A stretch of DNA of 16,776 nucleotides from positions 1 through 16,776 of the forward strand of contig CALXSO010000061.1 of the NCBI GenBank assembly GCA_944391155.1, written 5' to 3'. Numbering within the stretch: the first letter of the stretch is position 1; the number at the start of each line of letters is the position of its first letter. The stretch comes from an uncultured Clostridia bacterium. GTDB lineage: Bacteria > Bacillota > Clostridia > TANB77 > CAG-508. The position numbers were made by a program, and so were the translations under genes. The notes beneath the pieces are model-generated. The model ran no database searches, was not told the DNA's origin, and worked only from the letters and a program-made list of their open reading frames with translations. Positions 7,952 to 14,914 of this stretch are shown piece after piece.

Positions 7952-9595
7952 ATGAAGATAACATTTTTGGGTGCTACAAAGACAGTAACAGGTTCAAATT
8001 ATTTGATAGAAGCGGCAGGTAAAAAATTTTTAGTAGATTGTGGAATGTGGCAGGGTAAAGCTGAATTGGAAGAAGAAAATTATCAAGAATTTGAATTTGA
8101 TCCAAAGGAAATAGATTTTATGCTATTAACACATGCACATATTGATCACTCAGGAAGAATACCTAAATTGTATAAGGAAGGGTATAGAAATAAAATATAT
8201 GCACATAAAGCAACTTGTGATTTATGTACATTAATGCTTCCAGATAGTGGACATATCCAAGAACAAGAAAGTGAATGGAAAAATAGAAAAAGAATTCGTA
8301 AAGGAGAAGAACCAAGAGAGCCTTTATATACAGCTGAAGATGCATTAAGATGTTTGGAAATATTTGAACCAGTAAAATATGATGAAATAATCGATATAAC
8401 ACCAGAAATTCACGCAAGATTCAATGATGCGGGACATATGTTGGGCTCTAGTATAATAGAGTTGTGGGTAGAAGAAGAAGGAAAAAGAATAAAAACAGTT
8501 TTTACTGGAGATTTAGGAAATAATGATATACCATTATTGAATGAACCTACAATGATAGAAGATACAGACTATCTCATTATGGAATCAACTTATGGAAGTA
8601 GACTTCATATAAGAAATGATAATAAGGCTGAAGATTTTTTAAATATAGTTGCAGAAACATTAGATAATGGCGGAACAGTAGTAATACCATCTTTTGCTGT
8701 TGGAAGAACACAAGAAATATTATATGAAATTGATAAATTGAAAGATATAAAGAAGGACGAAGAGTTTAGAAGAAAATATAAAACATTGATGAAAACACCT
8801 GTATATGTTGATAGTCCTCTTGCAATTTCAGCAACTGAAGTATTTAAGGAAAATATGGATTTATTTGATGAGGAAACTCAGAAAGAAATATCAAAAGGAG
8901 AAAATCCGCTTGAATTTCCAGGGCTAAAATTCACAATGACAGCAGAAGAGTCTAAAGCATTGAACGAAGACCCTACACCAAGTATAATAATATCAGCAAG
9001 TGGAATGTGTGATGTTGGAAGAATAAAACATCATTTAAAACATAATTTATGGAATCCTAAAAGTACAATATTATTTGTAGGCTATCAAGCTCCAGGTACT
9101 TTAGGATATAATATTGTTAATGGAGCAGAAAAAGTAAAAATATTTGGCGAAGAAATTGCTGTAAATGCAAGAGTTGAATATATTGAAGGATATTCAGGAC
9201 ATGCTGATCAAGAAGGATTAATGAATTTTATATATTCATTTATAGAAAAACCAAAACATATATTCTTAGTTCATGGAGAAGAAGAATCTGAAGAAGTATT
9301 AAAAAATAAAATAGAGCAAGATACAAAATTGCCTGTTACAATTGCAAATTTTGGGGAAACATATGACTTAGAAGAAACTGTAACATTAACACATACTGTA
9401 AAGAGAAAAATACCAGTAACATTGAAGACAGAAGTTATTTCTAGATTAGAAAAATTAAAAGATGAAATGAAAGATATGGAAATTGCAGTAAGAGAAGATA
9501 TGGATAGTAAAGAACTTAGAGATGAAGATGTGTTTAGGATAAATGAAAAAATAAAAGATTTGGAAAAACAAATTTTGAATGTAATAGAAGGGTAG
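7952..9595 (+). CDS. Beta-CASP metallo-beta-lactamase-fold RNase-type hydrolase
   Basis: The ~547-residue protein has the full metallo-beta-lactamase plus beta-CASP plus RMMBL arrangement of CPSF73/TTHA0252-type ribonucleases. It opens MKITFLGATKTVTGSNYL. The zinc motif HAHIDH places His61, His63, Asp65 and His66. TGDLGN follows, then ESTYGSR, PSFAVGRTQE, YVDSPLA and SASGMCDVGRIKHHL of the beta-CASP cap, and later GYSGHAD and VHGEEE that complete the metal site. A C-terminal helical tail of about 60 residues is extra. The family cuts or trims RNA in the cytoplasm; the target here is unknown. ATG 7952 has AAGGAAG 6 nt upstream and gives the typical MKITFLGA start; ATG 7946 is too close to that site. 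It is not RNase J, whose motifs and length differ. Confidence 0.92.
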   Translation: MKITFLGATKTVTGSNYLIEAAGKKFLVDCGMWQGKAELEEENYQEFEFDPKEIDFMLLTHAHIDHSGRIPKLYKEGYRNKIYAHKATCDLCTLMLPDSGHIQEQESEWKNRKRIRKGEEPREPLYTAEDALRCLEIFEPVKYDEIIDITPEIHARFNDAGHMLGSSIIELWVEEEGKRIKTVFTGDLGNNDIPLLNEPTMIEDTDYLIMESTYGSRLHIRNDNKAEDFLNIVAETLDNGGTVVIPSFAVGRTQEILYEIDKLKDIKKDEEFRRKYKTLMKTPVYVDSPLAISATEVFKENMDLFDEETQKEISKGENPLEFPGLKFTMTAEESKALNEDPTPSIIISASGMCDVGRIKHHLKHNLWNPKSTILFVGYQAPGTLGYNIVNGAEKVKIFGEEIAVNARVEYIEGYSGHADQEGLMNFIYSFIEKPKHIFLVHGEEESEEVLKNKIEQDTKLPVTIANFGETYDLEETVTLTHTVKRKIPVTLKTEVISRLEKLKDEMKDMEIAVREDMDSKELRDEDVFRINEKIKDLEKQILNVIEG

Positions 9596-9666
9596 ATAAA
9601 ATATAAAAAAACAAAGGAAAGGAAAAGAAAATTTATAGTAAATTATAAATTTTTGGAGAGATAGAG

Positions 9667-11637
9667 ATGATGAAAAATAAATATTTAAATGAAGCGATTA
9701 TAGGAAATAAAAATATGCTTGCAACATATACAGCGAAAGGAGAATTGCAAAGGTTGTATTTTCCTAGTAAAGATAATAGGCAATATTTAAATTATTATCA
9801 CACAGGAGTAAAAATAAATGACTCAGATGTAATATATTTGCATGATGATATTAATAATGTATATGTACAGTATTATGATACTGATACAAATGTGTTAAAT
9901 ACAGATGTTACAAATACTTATTTTAACCTAAAGATATTACAAACAGATTATATGCTAATAAAAGAAAATGTATTAGCAAAAAAATATACATTTTTTAATG
10001 ATGGAAATATAGATTTAAATACAGAGTTTTATATTCATTCTGAATTACTATCAGATGATAATAATATGGTAAGTGCAAGAATTACTGATGGAGGGATGAT
10101 TCAATATGCACATGATTTTACAATATCAACATTTGCTAAGGGTAAAGAAATAAAAAGACATCAAATAAATGGAAGTGCAAATAATATAAAAAGAGGAGAG
10201 ATATACGATAAAGATTATATAGGAATGTCAAAAGATTCTAGCATAAGTTTTGATATAGGAGTAATAAAGCCAAAAGAGAAAAAAGAATTACAAATTTGTA
10301 TTTTAGTTGAAGAAAATAAAAATATATCAGATTTAGAAAGAGAAATAGATAGAATTAAAAAGATTGATTATGATAAAGAATACACAGAAACAAAAGCTTA
10401 TTGGAGAAAATATTTAAAAAAACATAATGGATTAAATTTAAAAGAACCAAAAAACAGTTATGAAGAGCAGATAATAGAAATATATAAAAGAACTATATTA
10501 TTATTTCCCTTATTAACAAATCAAGAAACAGGAGGAATAATAGCGGCAGCAGAAGTAGATGAAAATAGAACACAATGTGGAAGATATGCTTATTGTTGGC
10601 CAAGAGACGCAATATTTGTAACAAAAGCAATGGACATATTAGATATGACAAGAGAGTCAGAAAAATTTTATAAAGTATTTTGTAAAAAGACTCAAAGTAA
10701 AAATGGAATGTGGGAACAGCGTTTTTACACAGATGGAAAATTGGCACCTTGTTGGGGGTATCAAATAGATGAAACGGCTAGCGTGGTATATGGAGTTTGG
10801 AATCATTATCAAAAAACAAAAAATGAGAAGTTTTTAAAAGATAATCTTCAAATGTGTGAAAAAGCAGTGGATTTCTTGAAGAGATATGTAAAAGATTGGT
10901 TAGGATTAGAAGACAAAGAAGAAAGAGAAAAGGACATAGTTCAGGAAGAAATTGAATTTGAAAAACACAAAACAGGTCATAAATATCATGTAAGCTATGA
11001 CTTATGGGAAATGTGTGAAGGTATACATTTATATTCTTTGGCTAGTATTTATTCTGCTTTTGAGTGTATTTTAAATATATATAAAGTTTTAGATAAGAAT
11101 GTATCTGGTTTTGAGAATAATAGATTAAAGGAAGAAAAAATTTCAAAAAATGAGAAGGCAATACAAAAATTACAAGTAGGGTTAAAAGAATATATAAATA
11201 ATAATTTATATGATGATGAGAAAAAATCATATGTAAGAAATACTGAAGATAAGAAAATGGATATTAGTATTTTAGGATTAGTAGTTCCTTTTAATGTAGT
11301 AAAGCCAAAAGAAAAAAAGATGCAAAATACAGTTGAAAGAATGAATTTGAGTATAAGGACTTATACAGGAGGATACCAAAGATTTGAGCAAGATCACTAT
11401 AGAAATGGAAATCCTTGGCCAATTGCAAATTTATGGATGACATTGTATTATTTAGAAGTAGGAGAGAAGAAAAAGGCAAAAGAAACGTTTGATTTTGTGG
11501 TTAAAACTTGTGGAAGACATTATTTTTTAGGAGAACAAGTAAATAATAGTACATTAAAACCAGATTGGGTAATAGGATTAGGTTGGTCTCATGCTATGTT
11601 TATATTGGTACTTGAGAAATTATACAAAAATAATTAA
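9667..11637 (+). CDS. Glycoside hydrolase family 15 protein (glucoamylase/trehalase-like)
   Basis: GH15 enzymes release glucose from alpha-linked chains, dextrins or trehalose by an inverting mechanism. The 656-residue protein has an N-terminal beta-sandwich-like region (about 1-250, INDSDVIYLHDDINNVYVQYY). An (alpha/alpha)6-barrel region follows, carrying YCWPRDA (about 313-319), YDLWE with the expected acid Glu448, and LGEQ with the expected base Glu623, plus QDHYRNGNPWPIANLW and WVIGLGWSHA typical of bacterial members. There is no signal peptide, so it probably acts inside the cell on imported or storage glucan. GGAG lies 8 nt before ATG 9667. It begins 71 nt after the metallo-hydrolase gene with no terminator, so co-transcription is possible. 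Substrate cannot be fixed: glucoamylase, glucodextranase and trehalase activities all occur in the family. Confidence 0.9.
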   Translation: MMKNKYLNEAIIGNKNMLATYTAKGELQRLYFPSKDNRQYLNYYHTGVKINDSDVIYLHDDINNVYVQYYDTDTNVLNTDVTNTYFNLKILQTDYMLIKENVLAKKYTFFNDGNIDLNTEFYIHSELLSDDNNMVSARITDGGMIQYAHDFTISTFAKGKEIKRHQINGSANNIKRGEIYDKDYIGMSKDSSISFDIGVIKPKEKKELQICILVEENKNISDLEREIDRIKKIDYDKEYTETKAYWRKYLKKHNGLNLKEPKNSYEEQIIEIYKRTILLFPLLTNQETGGIIAAAEVDENRTQCGRYAYCWPRDAIFVTKAMDILDMTRESEKFYKVFCKKTQSKNGMWEQRFYTDGKLAPCWGYQIDETASVVYGVWNHYQKTKNEKFLKDNLQMCEKAVDFLKRYVKDWLGLEDKEEREKDIVQEEIEFEKHKTGHKYHVSYDLWEMCEGIHLYSLASIYSAFECILNIYKVLDKNVSGFENNRLKEEKISKNEKAIQKLQVGLKEYINNNLYDDEKKSYVRNTEDKKMDISILGLVVPFNVVKPKEKKMQNTVERMNLSIRTYTGGYQRFEQDHYRNGNPWPIANLWMTLYYLEVGEKKKAKETFDFVVKTCGRHYFLGEQVNNSTLKPDWVIGLGWSHAMFILVLEKLYKNN

Positions 11638-11716
11638 AAAACAAACTAAAATTTAAGTACAAATGTATATTAATATAAAAGAATAATAGAATAATAAATT
11701 GAGAGGAGAGAAAGAA

Positions 11717-12496
11717 TTGAAAAAATTTTCGAAATTAATAATATTATTACTGTTAGTGTTTTCAATGATGATTATATGTTCTAATGAAACATTCGCAGCA
11801 ACAGAAGAAGAAAAAGAACAATTGAGGCAATTATTTGATTATTATAAAGATGAAATAGGAGATATTCAAAAATTTCAAGAGATAATAAATAATATGTATT
11901 CAGAAGTAGAAAATGCTCAAGACATTGATGCTCAAATGAAAGAAAATTTGTATTACAATATAAGCGAATTAAAAAATATTCAAGGAATGAATGAATTATT
12001 AGTAGAAACATTGCAATCAGAATTTAATTTACAAGTTGATAATTTAACTATGGATAATATCCAAGAATTTAAAGAAGAACTAGAAGTTATAAAAACGTGG
12101 ATTGAAGACCAAAGTTCTAGTAATAATGGAAATACAAACAATCAAAACCAAAATAATAACAATGGAAATGGAAATACAAATGATGAAAACCAAAATAATA
12201 ATAATGGAAATGAAAATAATGATGTAAATCAAAATAATAATCTAAATCAAAATGAAATTGTTAATAATAATGTTAATAATATTTATGCAGGTAGTAATAA
12301 TACAATAGAAAATAATAATTCAACACGTAATAATATTATTAATGAAAATTTGACTAATAATAATACTTCCTCAAACAAGAATATTCCATATACAGGGGAT
12401 GGAATGCTTAAAGTATTATTTACATTAATAGTAATTATATCAATAATAACTATTATATCATTGCATAATTATAGAAGATTAAGAGGTATAAAATAG
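11717..12496 (+). CDS. Asn-rich cell-wall-anchored protein with IPYTG sorting signal
   Basis: The ~259-residue protein has a signal peptide (MKKFSKLIILLLLVFSMM..., likely cleaved after Ala27/28). A helical acidic region (about 30-130) precedes an Asn-dominated low-complexity stretch (about 133-220). Next come IPYTG at 223-227, a hydrophobic helix and the basic tail HNYRRLRGIK. This is the layout of a sortase substrate with Ile in place of Leu in LPXTG, so it is probably linked to peptidoglycan after secretion. No sortase gene is in the window. TTG 11717 is chosen because GGAGAG lies 6 nt upstream and the protein then starts directly with a signal peptide. A longer TTG start at 11699 would put that site inside the gene. 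The helical domain is not recognised; no enzyme motif is visible. Confidence 0.8.
   Translation: MKKFSKLIILLLLVFSMMIICSNETFAATEEEKEQLRQLFDYYKDEIGDIQKFQEIINNMYSEVENAQDIDAQMKENLYYNISELKNIQGMNELLVETLQSEFNLQVDNLTMDNIQEFKEELEVIKTWIEDQSSSNNGNTNNQNQNNNNGNGNTNDENQNNNNGNENNDVNQNNNLNQNEIVNNNVNNIYAGSNNTIENNNSTRNNIINENLTNNNTSSNKNIPYTGDGMLKVLFTLIVIISIITIISLHNYRRLRGIK
12121..12255 (+). repeat. Asn-codon-rich internal coding repeat
   Basis: Within the surface-protein gene, imperfect units of about 45-50 nt recur, encoding variations on NNGNTN and NQNNNN. The units are built on AATAATAA and GGAAATACAAA blocks. They probably form a flexible wall-spanning spacer and are prone to length change by slippage. Confidence 0.65.
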
Positions 12497-12514
12497 TAGA
12501 AATATTTTAAGTTG

Positions 12515-12622
12515 ATGCCAAAAAAGCTATTTGAATTGTTAATGGATTTAATATTTTTGTTAGACATATTGAATTTTAAGATAAGTTTTATGAAAAATTT
12601 TATTGATAACAATTTAGGGTAG
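12515..12622 (+). other. Possible small ORF or gene remnant (35 codons)
   Basis: An ATG at 12515 opens 35 codons (MPKKLFELLMDLIFLLDILN...) ending FIDNNLG. There is no convincing ribosome binding site. Its last codons share a 21-nt exact match (12597-12617) with the 3' end of the membrane-protein gene (15906-15926), in the same reading frame (FIDNNL). It could be a fragment of a related gene or chance. Translation is doubtful. Confidence 0.25.
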
Positions 12623-12672
12623 CATATTGGTAAGCTGACCGAGATGTTGATATATAAGTATTTTTTTGTCAA
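12607..12672 (-). repeat. Spacer repeat family, copy B (reverse)
   Basis: Read on the minus strand from 12672, this carries the same core as copies A and C with one extra A in the A-run (12646-12672). It then continues with blocks resembling copy A (TTAC, ATGC, CTAAAT). It is oriented away from copy C. Confidence 0.7.
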
Positions 12673-12725
12673 AGATTAATAGGTAAACCTAAAATTTTTT
12701 TGACAAAAAATACTTATATATCAAC
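12646..12725. repeat. 27-bp inverted repeat formed by copies B and C
   Basis: Arms 12646-12672 (starting GTTGATATATAAGTA) and 12700-12725 (ending TACTTATATATCAAC) are perfect complements apart from one A in the central run, separated by 27 nt. As RNA this would be a strong hairpin, but no T-tract follows, so it is not a standard terminator. No target-site duplication is visible outside the arms, which argues against a simple MITE. Confidence 0.85.
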
Positions 12726-12760
12726 AATTCAGACTACCTTACAAAATGAAGTCTGAATTG
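12700..12760 (+). repeat. Spacer repeat family, copy C, with its own hairpin
   Basis: The core at 12700-12725 matches copy A except at one base. It is followed by TTCAGACTACCTTAC, aligning with the TTCAGAC...TTAC part of copy A. Unlike the others, its distal part folds: CAATTCAGACT (12725-12735) pairs perfectly with AGTCTGAATTG (12750-12760) around a 14-nt loop. Confidence 0.7.
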
Positions 12761-12777
12761 TAACTTTATTGTTACAA
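12758..12777. promoter_or_regulatory. Operator-like palindrome upstream of gap
   Basis: TTGTAAC (12758-12764), six nt, GTTACAA (12771-12777) form a perfect 7-bp dyad ending 25 nt before the -35 of the gap promoter. It resembles, but does not match, the Rex redox-repressor box (TTGTTAA-N4-TTAACAA), and the half-site and spacing both differ. It may be a repressor/activator site or a small hairpin. Confidence 0.4.
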
Positions 12778-12802
12778 ACATAAAGAAAAATAGAAAAGAT
12801 AC

Positions 12803-12831
12803 TTGAAAAGTAACTGTTTTTGATATAAAAT
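12803..12831 (+). promoter_or_regulatory. Promoter for gap
   Basis: TTGAAA (12803-12808), 17 nt, TAAAAT (12826-12831) form a good sigma-A promoter, giving a leader of about 80 nt before the gap start codon. Confidence 0.65.
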
Positions 12832-12861
12832 AAATTTGCTAATATAAAAGTATTAAGCAAA

Positions 12862-12900
12862 GGTAAGATTGAATGTATTTATTCAAAAATAAAACTTACC
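12862..12900 (+). other. Stem-loop in the gap 5' leader
   Basis: GGTAAG (12862-12867) pairs with CTTACC (12895-12900), enclosing a smaller TTGAAT/ATTCAA hairpin (12869-12874 with 12881-12886). The base of the stem ends four nt before the AGGAGG site, as in 5' hairpins that stabilise abundant mRNAs. No known riboswitch is recognised. Confidence 0.45.
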
Positions 12901-12918
12901 AAAAAGGAGGAATTTATT

Positions 12919-13926
12919 ATGTCAGTTAAATTAGGAATTAACGGATTTGGAAGAATTGGAAATCTTTCATTCCAAGCAGCTTTAGCAAAGGAAGGAGTAG
13001 AAGTAGTAGCAATAAATGATCCATTTATTGCAGCAGATTATATGGCATATATGACTAAATATGACACAGTACATGGAAAATTTAAAGGAACAGTTGAAGC
13101 AAAAGATGGAGTTTTAATAGTAGATGGAAAAGAAATAAAAGTATATAATGAAATGGATCCACATAACATTCCTTGGGGAGAATTAGGTGTTGAATATGTT
13201 TTAGAATGTTCAGGAGTATTTACAACAATGGAAAAAGCACAAGCTCATATAGATGCAGGTGCAAAACAAGTTGTAATAAGTGCACCATCAAAAGATGCAC
13301 CAATGTTTGTTATGGGTGTTAATAATACAGAATATAAACCAGAAATGAATATTGTATCAAATGCATCTTGTACAACAAACTGTTTAGCACCACTTGCTAA
13401 AGTTATAAATGATAAATTTGGAATCACAGAAGGATTAATGACAACAGTTCACTCAACAACAGCAACACAAAAAACAGTTGATGGAGCATCTAAGAAAGAT
13501 TGGAGAGGTGGACGTGCAGCATCTGCAAATATTATTCCATCTTCAACAGGAGCTGCAAAAGCTGTTGGAAAAGTTATTCCATCTTTAAATGGAAAATTAA
13601 CAGGAATGTCATTCAGAGTTCCAACTGTTGATGTTTCAGTCGTTGATTTAACTTGTAACCTAGCTAAACCAACAACATACGAAGAAATTTGTAAAGCAAT
13701 GAAAGAAGCTTCAGAAAATGAGATGAAAGGAATTATTGAATATACAGAAGATCCAGTTGTTTCTTCAGACTTTATATCAGATCCACATACATCAATATTT
13801 GATGCAACAGCAGGAATAATGCTTACAGATACATTTGTTAAATTAGTAGCTTGGTATGACAACGAATGGGGATATTCAAATAAATTAGTTGATTTAGCTT
13901 GTTATATTGCTTCTGTTAAAAATTAA
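12919..13926 (+). CDS. gap: Glyceraldehyde-3-phosphate dehydrogenase, type I
   Basis: This enzyme oxidatively phosphorylates glyceraldehyde-3-phosphate to 1,3-bisphosphoglycerate, reducing NAD+, in glycolysis in the cytoplasm as a tetramer. The 335-residue protein is canonical: the Rossmann start VKLGINGFGRIG, an Asp after AIN in the second strand that favours NAD over NADP, SNASCTTNCLAP with catalytic Cys151, and His178 in TTVHSTTATQ. DGASKKDWRGGRAA is the phosphate-binding loop and WYDNEWGYSNK the C-terminal signature. A perfect AAGGAGG lies 8 nt before ATG. It has its own promoter, a structured leader and a palindromic site upstream, and is transcribed alone here: pgk and tpi, often adjacent, are absent. 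It uses slightly more C-ending codons than its neighbours, consistent with high expression. Confidence 0.98.
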   Translation: MSVKLGINGFGRIGNLSFQAALAKEGVEVVAINDPFIAADYMAYMTKYDTVHGKFKGTVEAKDGVLIVDGKEIKVYNEMDPHNIPWGELGVEYVLECSGVFTTMEKAQAHIDAGAKQVVISAPSKDAPMFVMGVNNTEYKPEMNIVSNASCTTNCLAPLAKVINDKFGITEGLMTTVHSTTATQKTVDGASKKDWRGGRAASANIIPSSTGAAKAVGKVIPSLNGKLTGMSFRVPTVDVSVVDLTCNLAKPTTYEEICKAMKEASENEMKGIIEYTEDPVVSSDFISDPHTSIFDATAGIMLTDTFVKLVAWYDNEWGYSNKLVDLACYIASVKN

Positions 13927-14087
13927 TAAGTGCTTATAATTTATAATAAGAATGTAATAACGATACAATAGTTAGACTTAAGAATATTTTTTAGAGGTAA
14001 CCGTTCTTGTTGTATATATAAAATCTATATATGTTTAAGATGAAAATTTACTTTACAATATCACAAGAAAAAAGGTTAAATGTAAAT

Positions 14088-14131
14088 AGTTGGGGTGGAG
14101 AACTTTGAAAGTATTCTGCCTCAGCTTTTTT
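14088..14131 (+). terminator. Probable terminator downstream of gap
   Basis: AGTTGGGGTGG (14088-14098) pairs with CTGCCTCAGCT (14116-14126), allowing several G-U pairs, and runs into TTTTTT (14126-14131). It is 160 nt past the gap stop. The intervening 13927-14087 has only weak AT hairpins, so this could instead end a separate small RNA. From 14132 to 14411 I see no gene, promoter or strong structure. Confidence 0.6.
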
Positions 14132-14411
14132 GTTGAAATGAAAAAATACCATTCCAACTGATAGATAGAAAGCTTTTAACATACAGGATGTATTTTATTA
14201 TATATTTTTTTGCTTAAGATTAAATTTTTAATTTAAACAGTTTAGGTGAAAGGGTATTTTTCTGCTTTTTAGATTATATAATAAGTAAAAGGAATAAATA
14301 TAAAAATCGATGTATTAAATATTTTGGATAAATTTTTAAACGATTTTATTATATTTAGATATGGATTTTTTTACTATTCTATAGAGATAATGACTAAATA
14401 AGGATGATAGA

Positions 14412-14467
14412 AAATAAAAAGGTTAAATAAAAAGAGTCAAATAAAAAGAGTTAAATAAAAAGTTAAA
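14412..14467. repeat. Short AT-rich tandem repeat
   Basis: About four imperfect units of 12-14 nt built on AAATAAAAAG(AG)T. It sits just upstream of the tRNA promoter and is probably slippage-derived. Confidence 0.6.
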
Positions 14468-14484
14468 AAAATTAAAAAAATATA

Positions 14485-14513
14485 TTGACAAACTATTACT
14501 AAATATGTATAAT
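14485..14513 (+). promoter_or_regulatory. Perfect consensus promoter for the tRNA
   Basis: TTGACA (14485-14490), exactly 17 nt, TATAAT (14508-14513): both hexamers are perfect. It lies 19 nt before the mature tRNA 5' end, as expected for a strong stable-RNA promoter. Confidence 0.9.
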
Positions 14514-14532
14514 AAATAGGTGTTAAGCACAA

Positions 14533-14609
14533 GCTCCCTTAGCTCAGTTGGTCAGAGCAACCGGCTCATAACCGGTGGGTCCAAGGTTCGAATCCTTGAG
14601 GGAGCACCA
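14533..14609 (+). tRNA. tRNA with CAT anticodon, probably tRNA-Ile2 (lysidine type)
   Basis: This 77-nt tRNA is complete with encoded CCA. Acceptor stem GCTCCCT pairs with AGGGAGC, the D arm is GCTC/GAGC, anticodon stem ACCGG/CCGGT holds loop CTCATAA (anticodon CAT), and T arm CAAGG/CCTTG has TTCGAAT. A CAT tRNA may be initiator, elongator Met or Ile2. The paired G1-C72 rules out a normal initiator. C4-G69, C5-G68 and C6-G67 are the acceptor pairs used by TilS to recognise Ile2 in E. coli, which favours Ile2, but elongator Met is not excluded. It has its own promoter and terminator. Minus-strand translation of this region yields the well-known spurious peptide containing GPTGYEPVALTN. Confidence 0.95.
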
Positions 14610-14647
14610 ATAATGAATTTGTTCGAAAGTATAGGACAGATAGATAC

Positions 14648-14677
14648 AAAAATCAATCAATAATGGTTGATTTTTTT
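14648..14677 (+). terminator. Terminator of the tRNA transcript
   Basis: AATCAATCA (14651-14659) pairs with TGGTTGATT (14664-14672), one G-U pair and a 4-nt loop, followed by seven T (14671-14677). It lies about 40 nt past the tRNA. Confidence 0.85.
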
Positions 14678-14678
14678 G

Positions 14679-14726
14679 TTGGATAGTGAAAACCCCCTGT
14701 TTTACAGGGGGGCTTTCATTATCCAA
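14679..14726. repeat. 48-nt near-perfect palindrome
   Basis: The left arm, TTGGATAGTGAAAA then CCCCCTGT (14679-14700), pairs with ACAGGGGGG then CTTTCATTATCCAA (14704-14726) around TTT, with one G-T pair and one extra/mismatched base. It is far more GC-rich than its surroundings. It begins two nt after the tRNA terminator. It may be a bidirectional terminator, a REP-like palindrome or a mobile-element end; no T-tract follows. Confidence 0.8.
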
Positions 14727-14809
14727 TAAAAACTTACAAACATTTATAGTCTATAAGTTATATTTAAATGAAGTGATTAAGCTACAACTTACGAACTTGG
14801 GCGATTTCT
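14725..14809 (+). repeat. Diverged direct repeat R1
   Basis: About 85 nt beginning AATAAAAACTTAC matches R2 at 16532-16619. In the first 51 nt there are 7 differences, all transitions; similarity then weakens but blocks such as ATTTCT persist. R1 also contains a second AACTTACGAAC at 14787, matching the start of R2. The spacer from 14810 to the next gene shows no clear promoter. Confidence 0.7.
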
Positions 14810-14914
14810 TTCTAAAAACATTATATAGTAATTCTCATATTTTTCAAGGAAGTATGGTGATTTTTTGTGATTTATAGTATAGTCTAGTTAGTTAATTCAA
14901 GGGGTGGTTGTTTA

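Noticed and set aside
11699..11716. Upstream TTG start of the surface protein
   Set aside because: The GGAGAG site falls inside the extension and correctly serves TTG 11717, which starts a clean signal peptide.
12469..12672. 67-residue minus-strand ORF beginning in repeat copy B
   Set aside because: It uses a TTG within the repeat core, overlaps the end of the surface-protein gene and has no ribosome binding site. The frame is broken relative to copies A and C by an extra A.
13449..13862. 137-residue minus-strand ORF inside gap
   Set aside because: It lies wholly antisense to an unmistakable GAPDH gene, and has no ribosome binding site.
14533..14609. tRNA 3' end as an att site
   Set aside because: No copy of the tRNA 3' terminal sequence occurs downstream within the window and no integrase gene is present.
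14544..14726. Minus-strand 60-residue ORF over the tRNA
   Set aside because: It is the antisense of the tRNA; the peptide containing SNLGPTGYEPVALTN is a familiar artefact of translating tRNA genes backward.
14686..14877. 63-residue + strand ORF after the tRNA
   Set aside because: It reads through the large palindrome and repeat R1, has no ribosome binding site and no protein-like composition.
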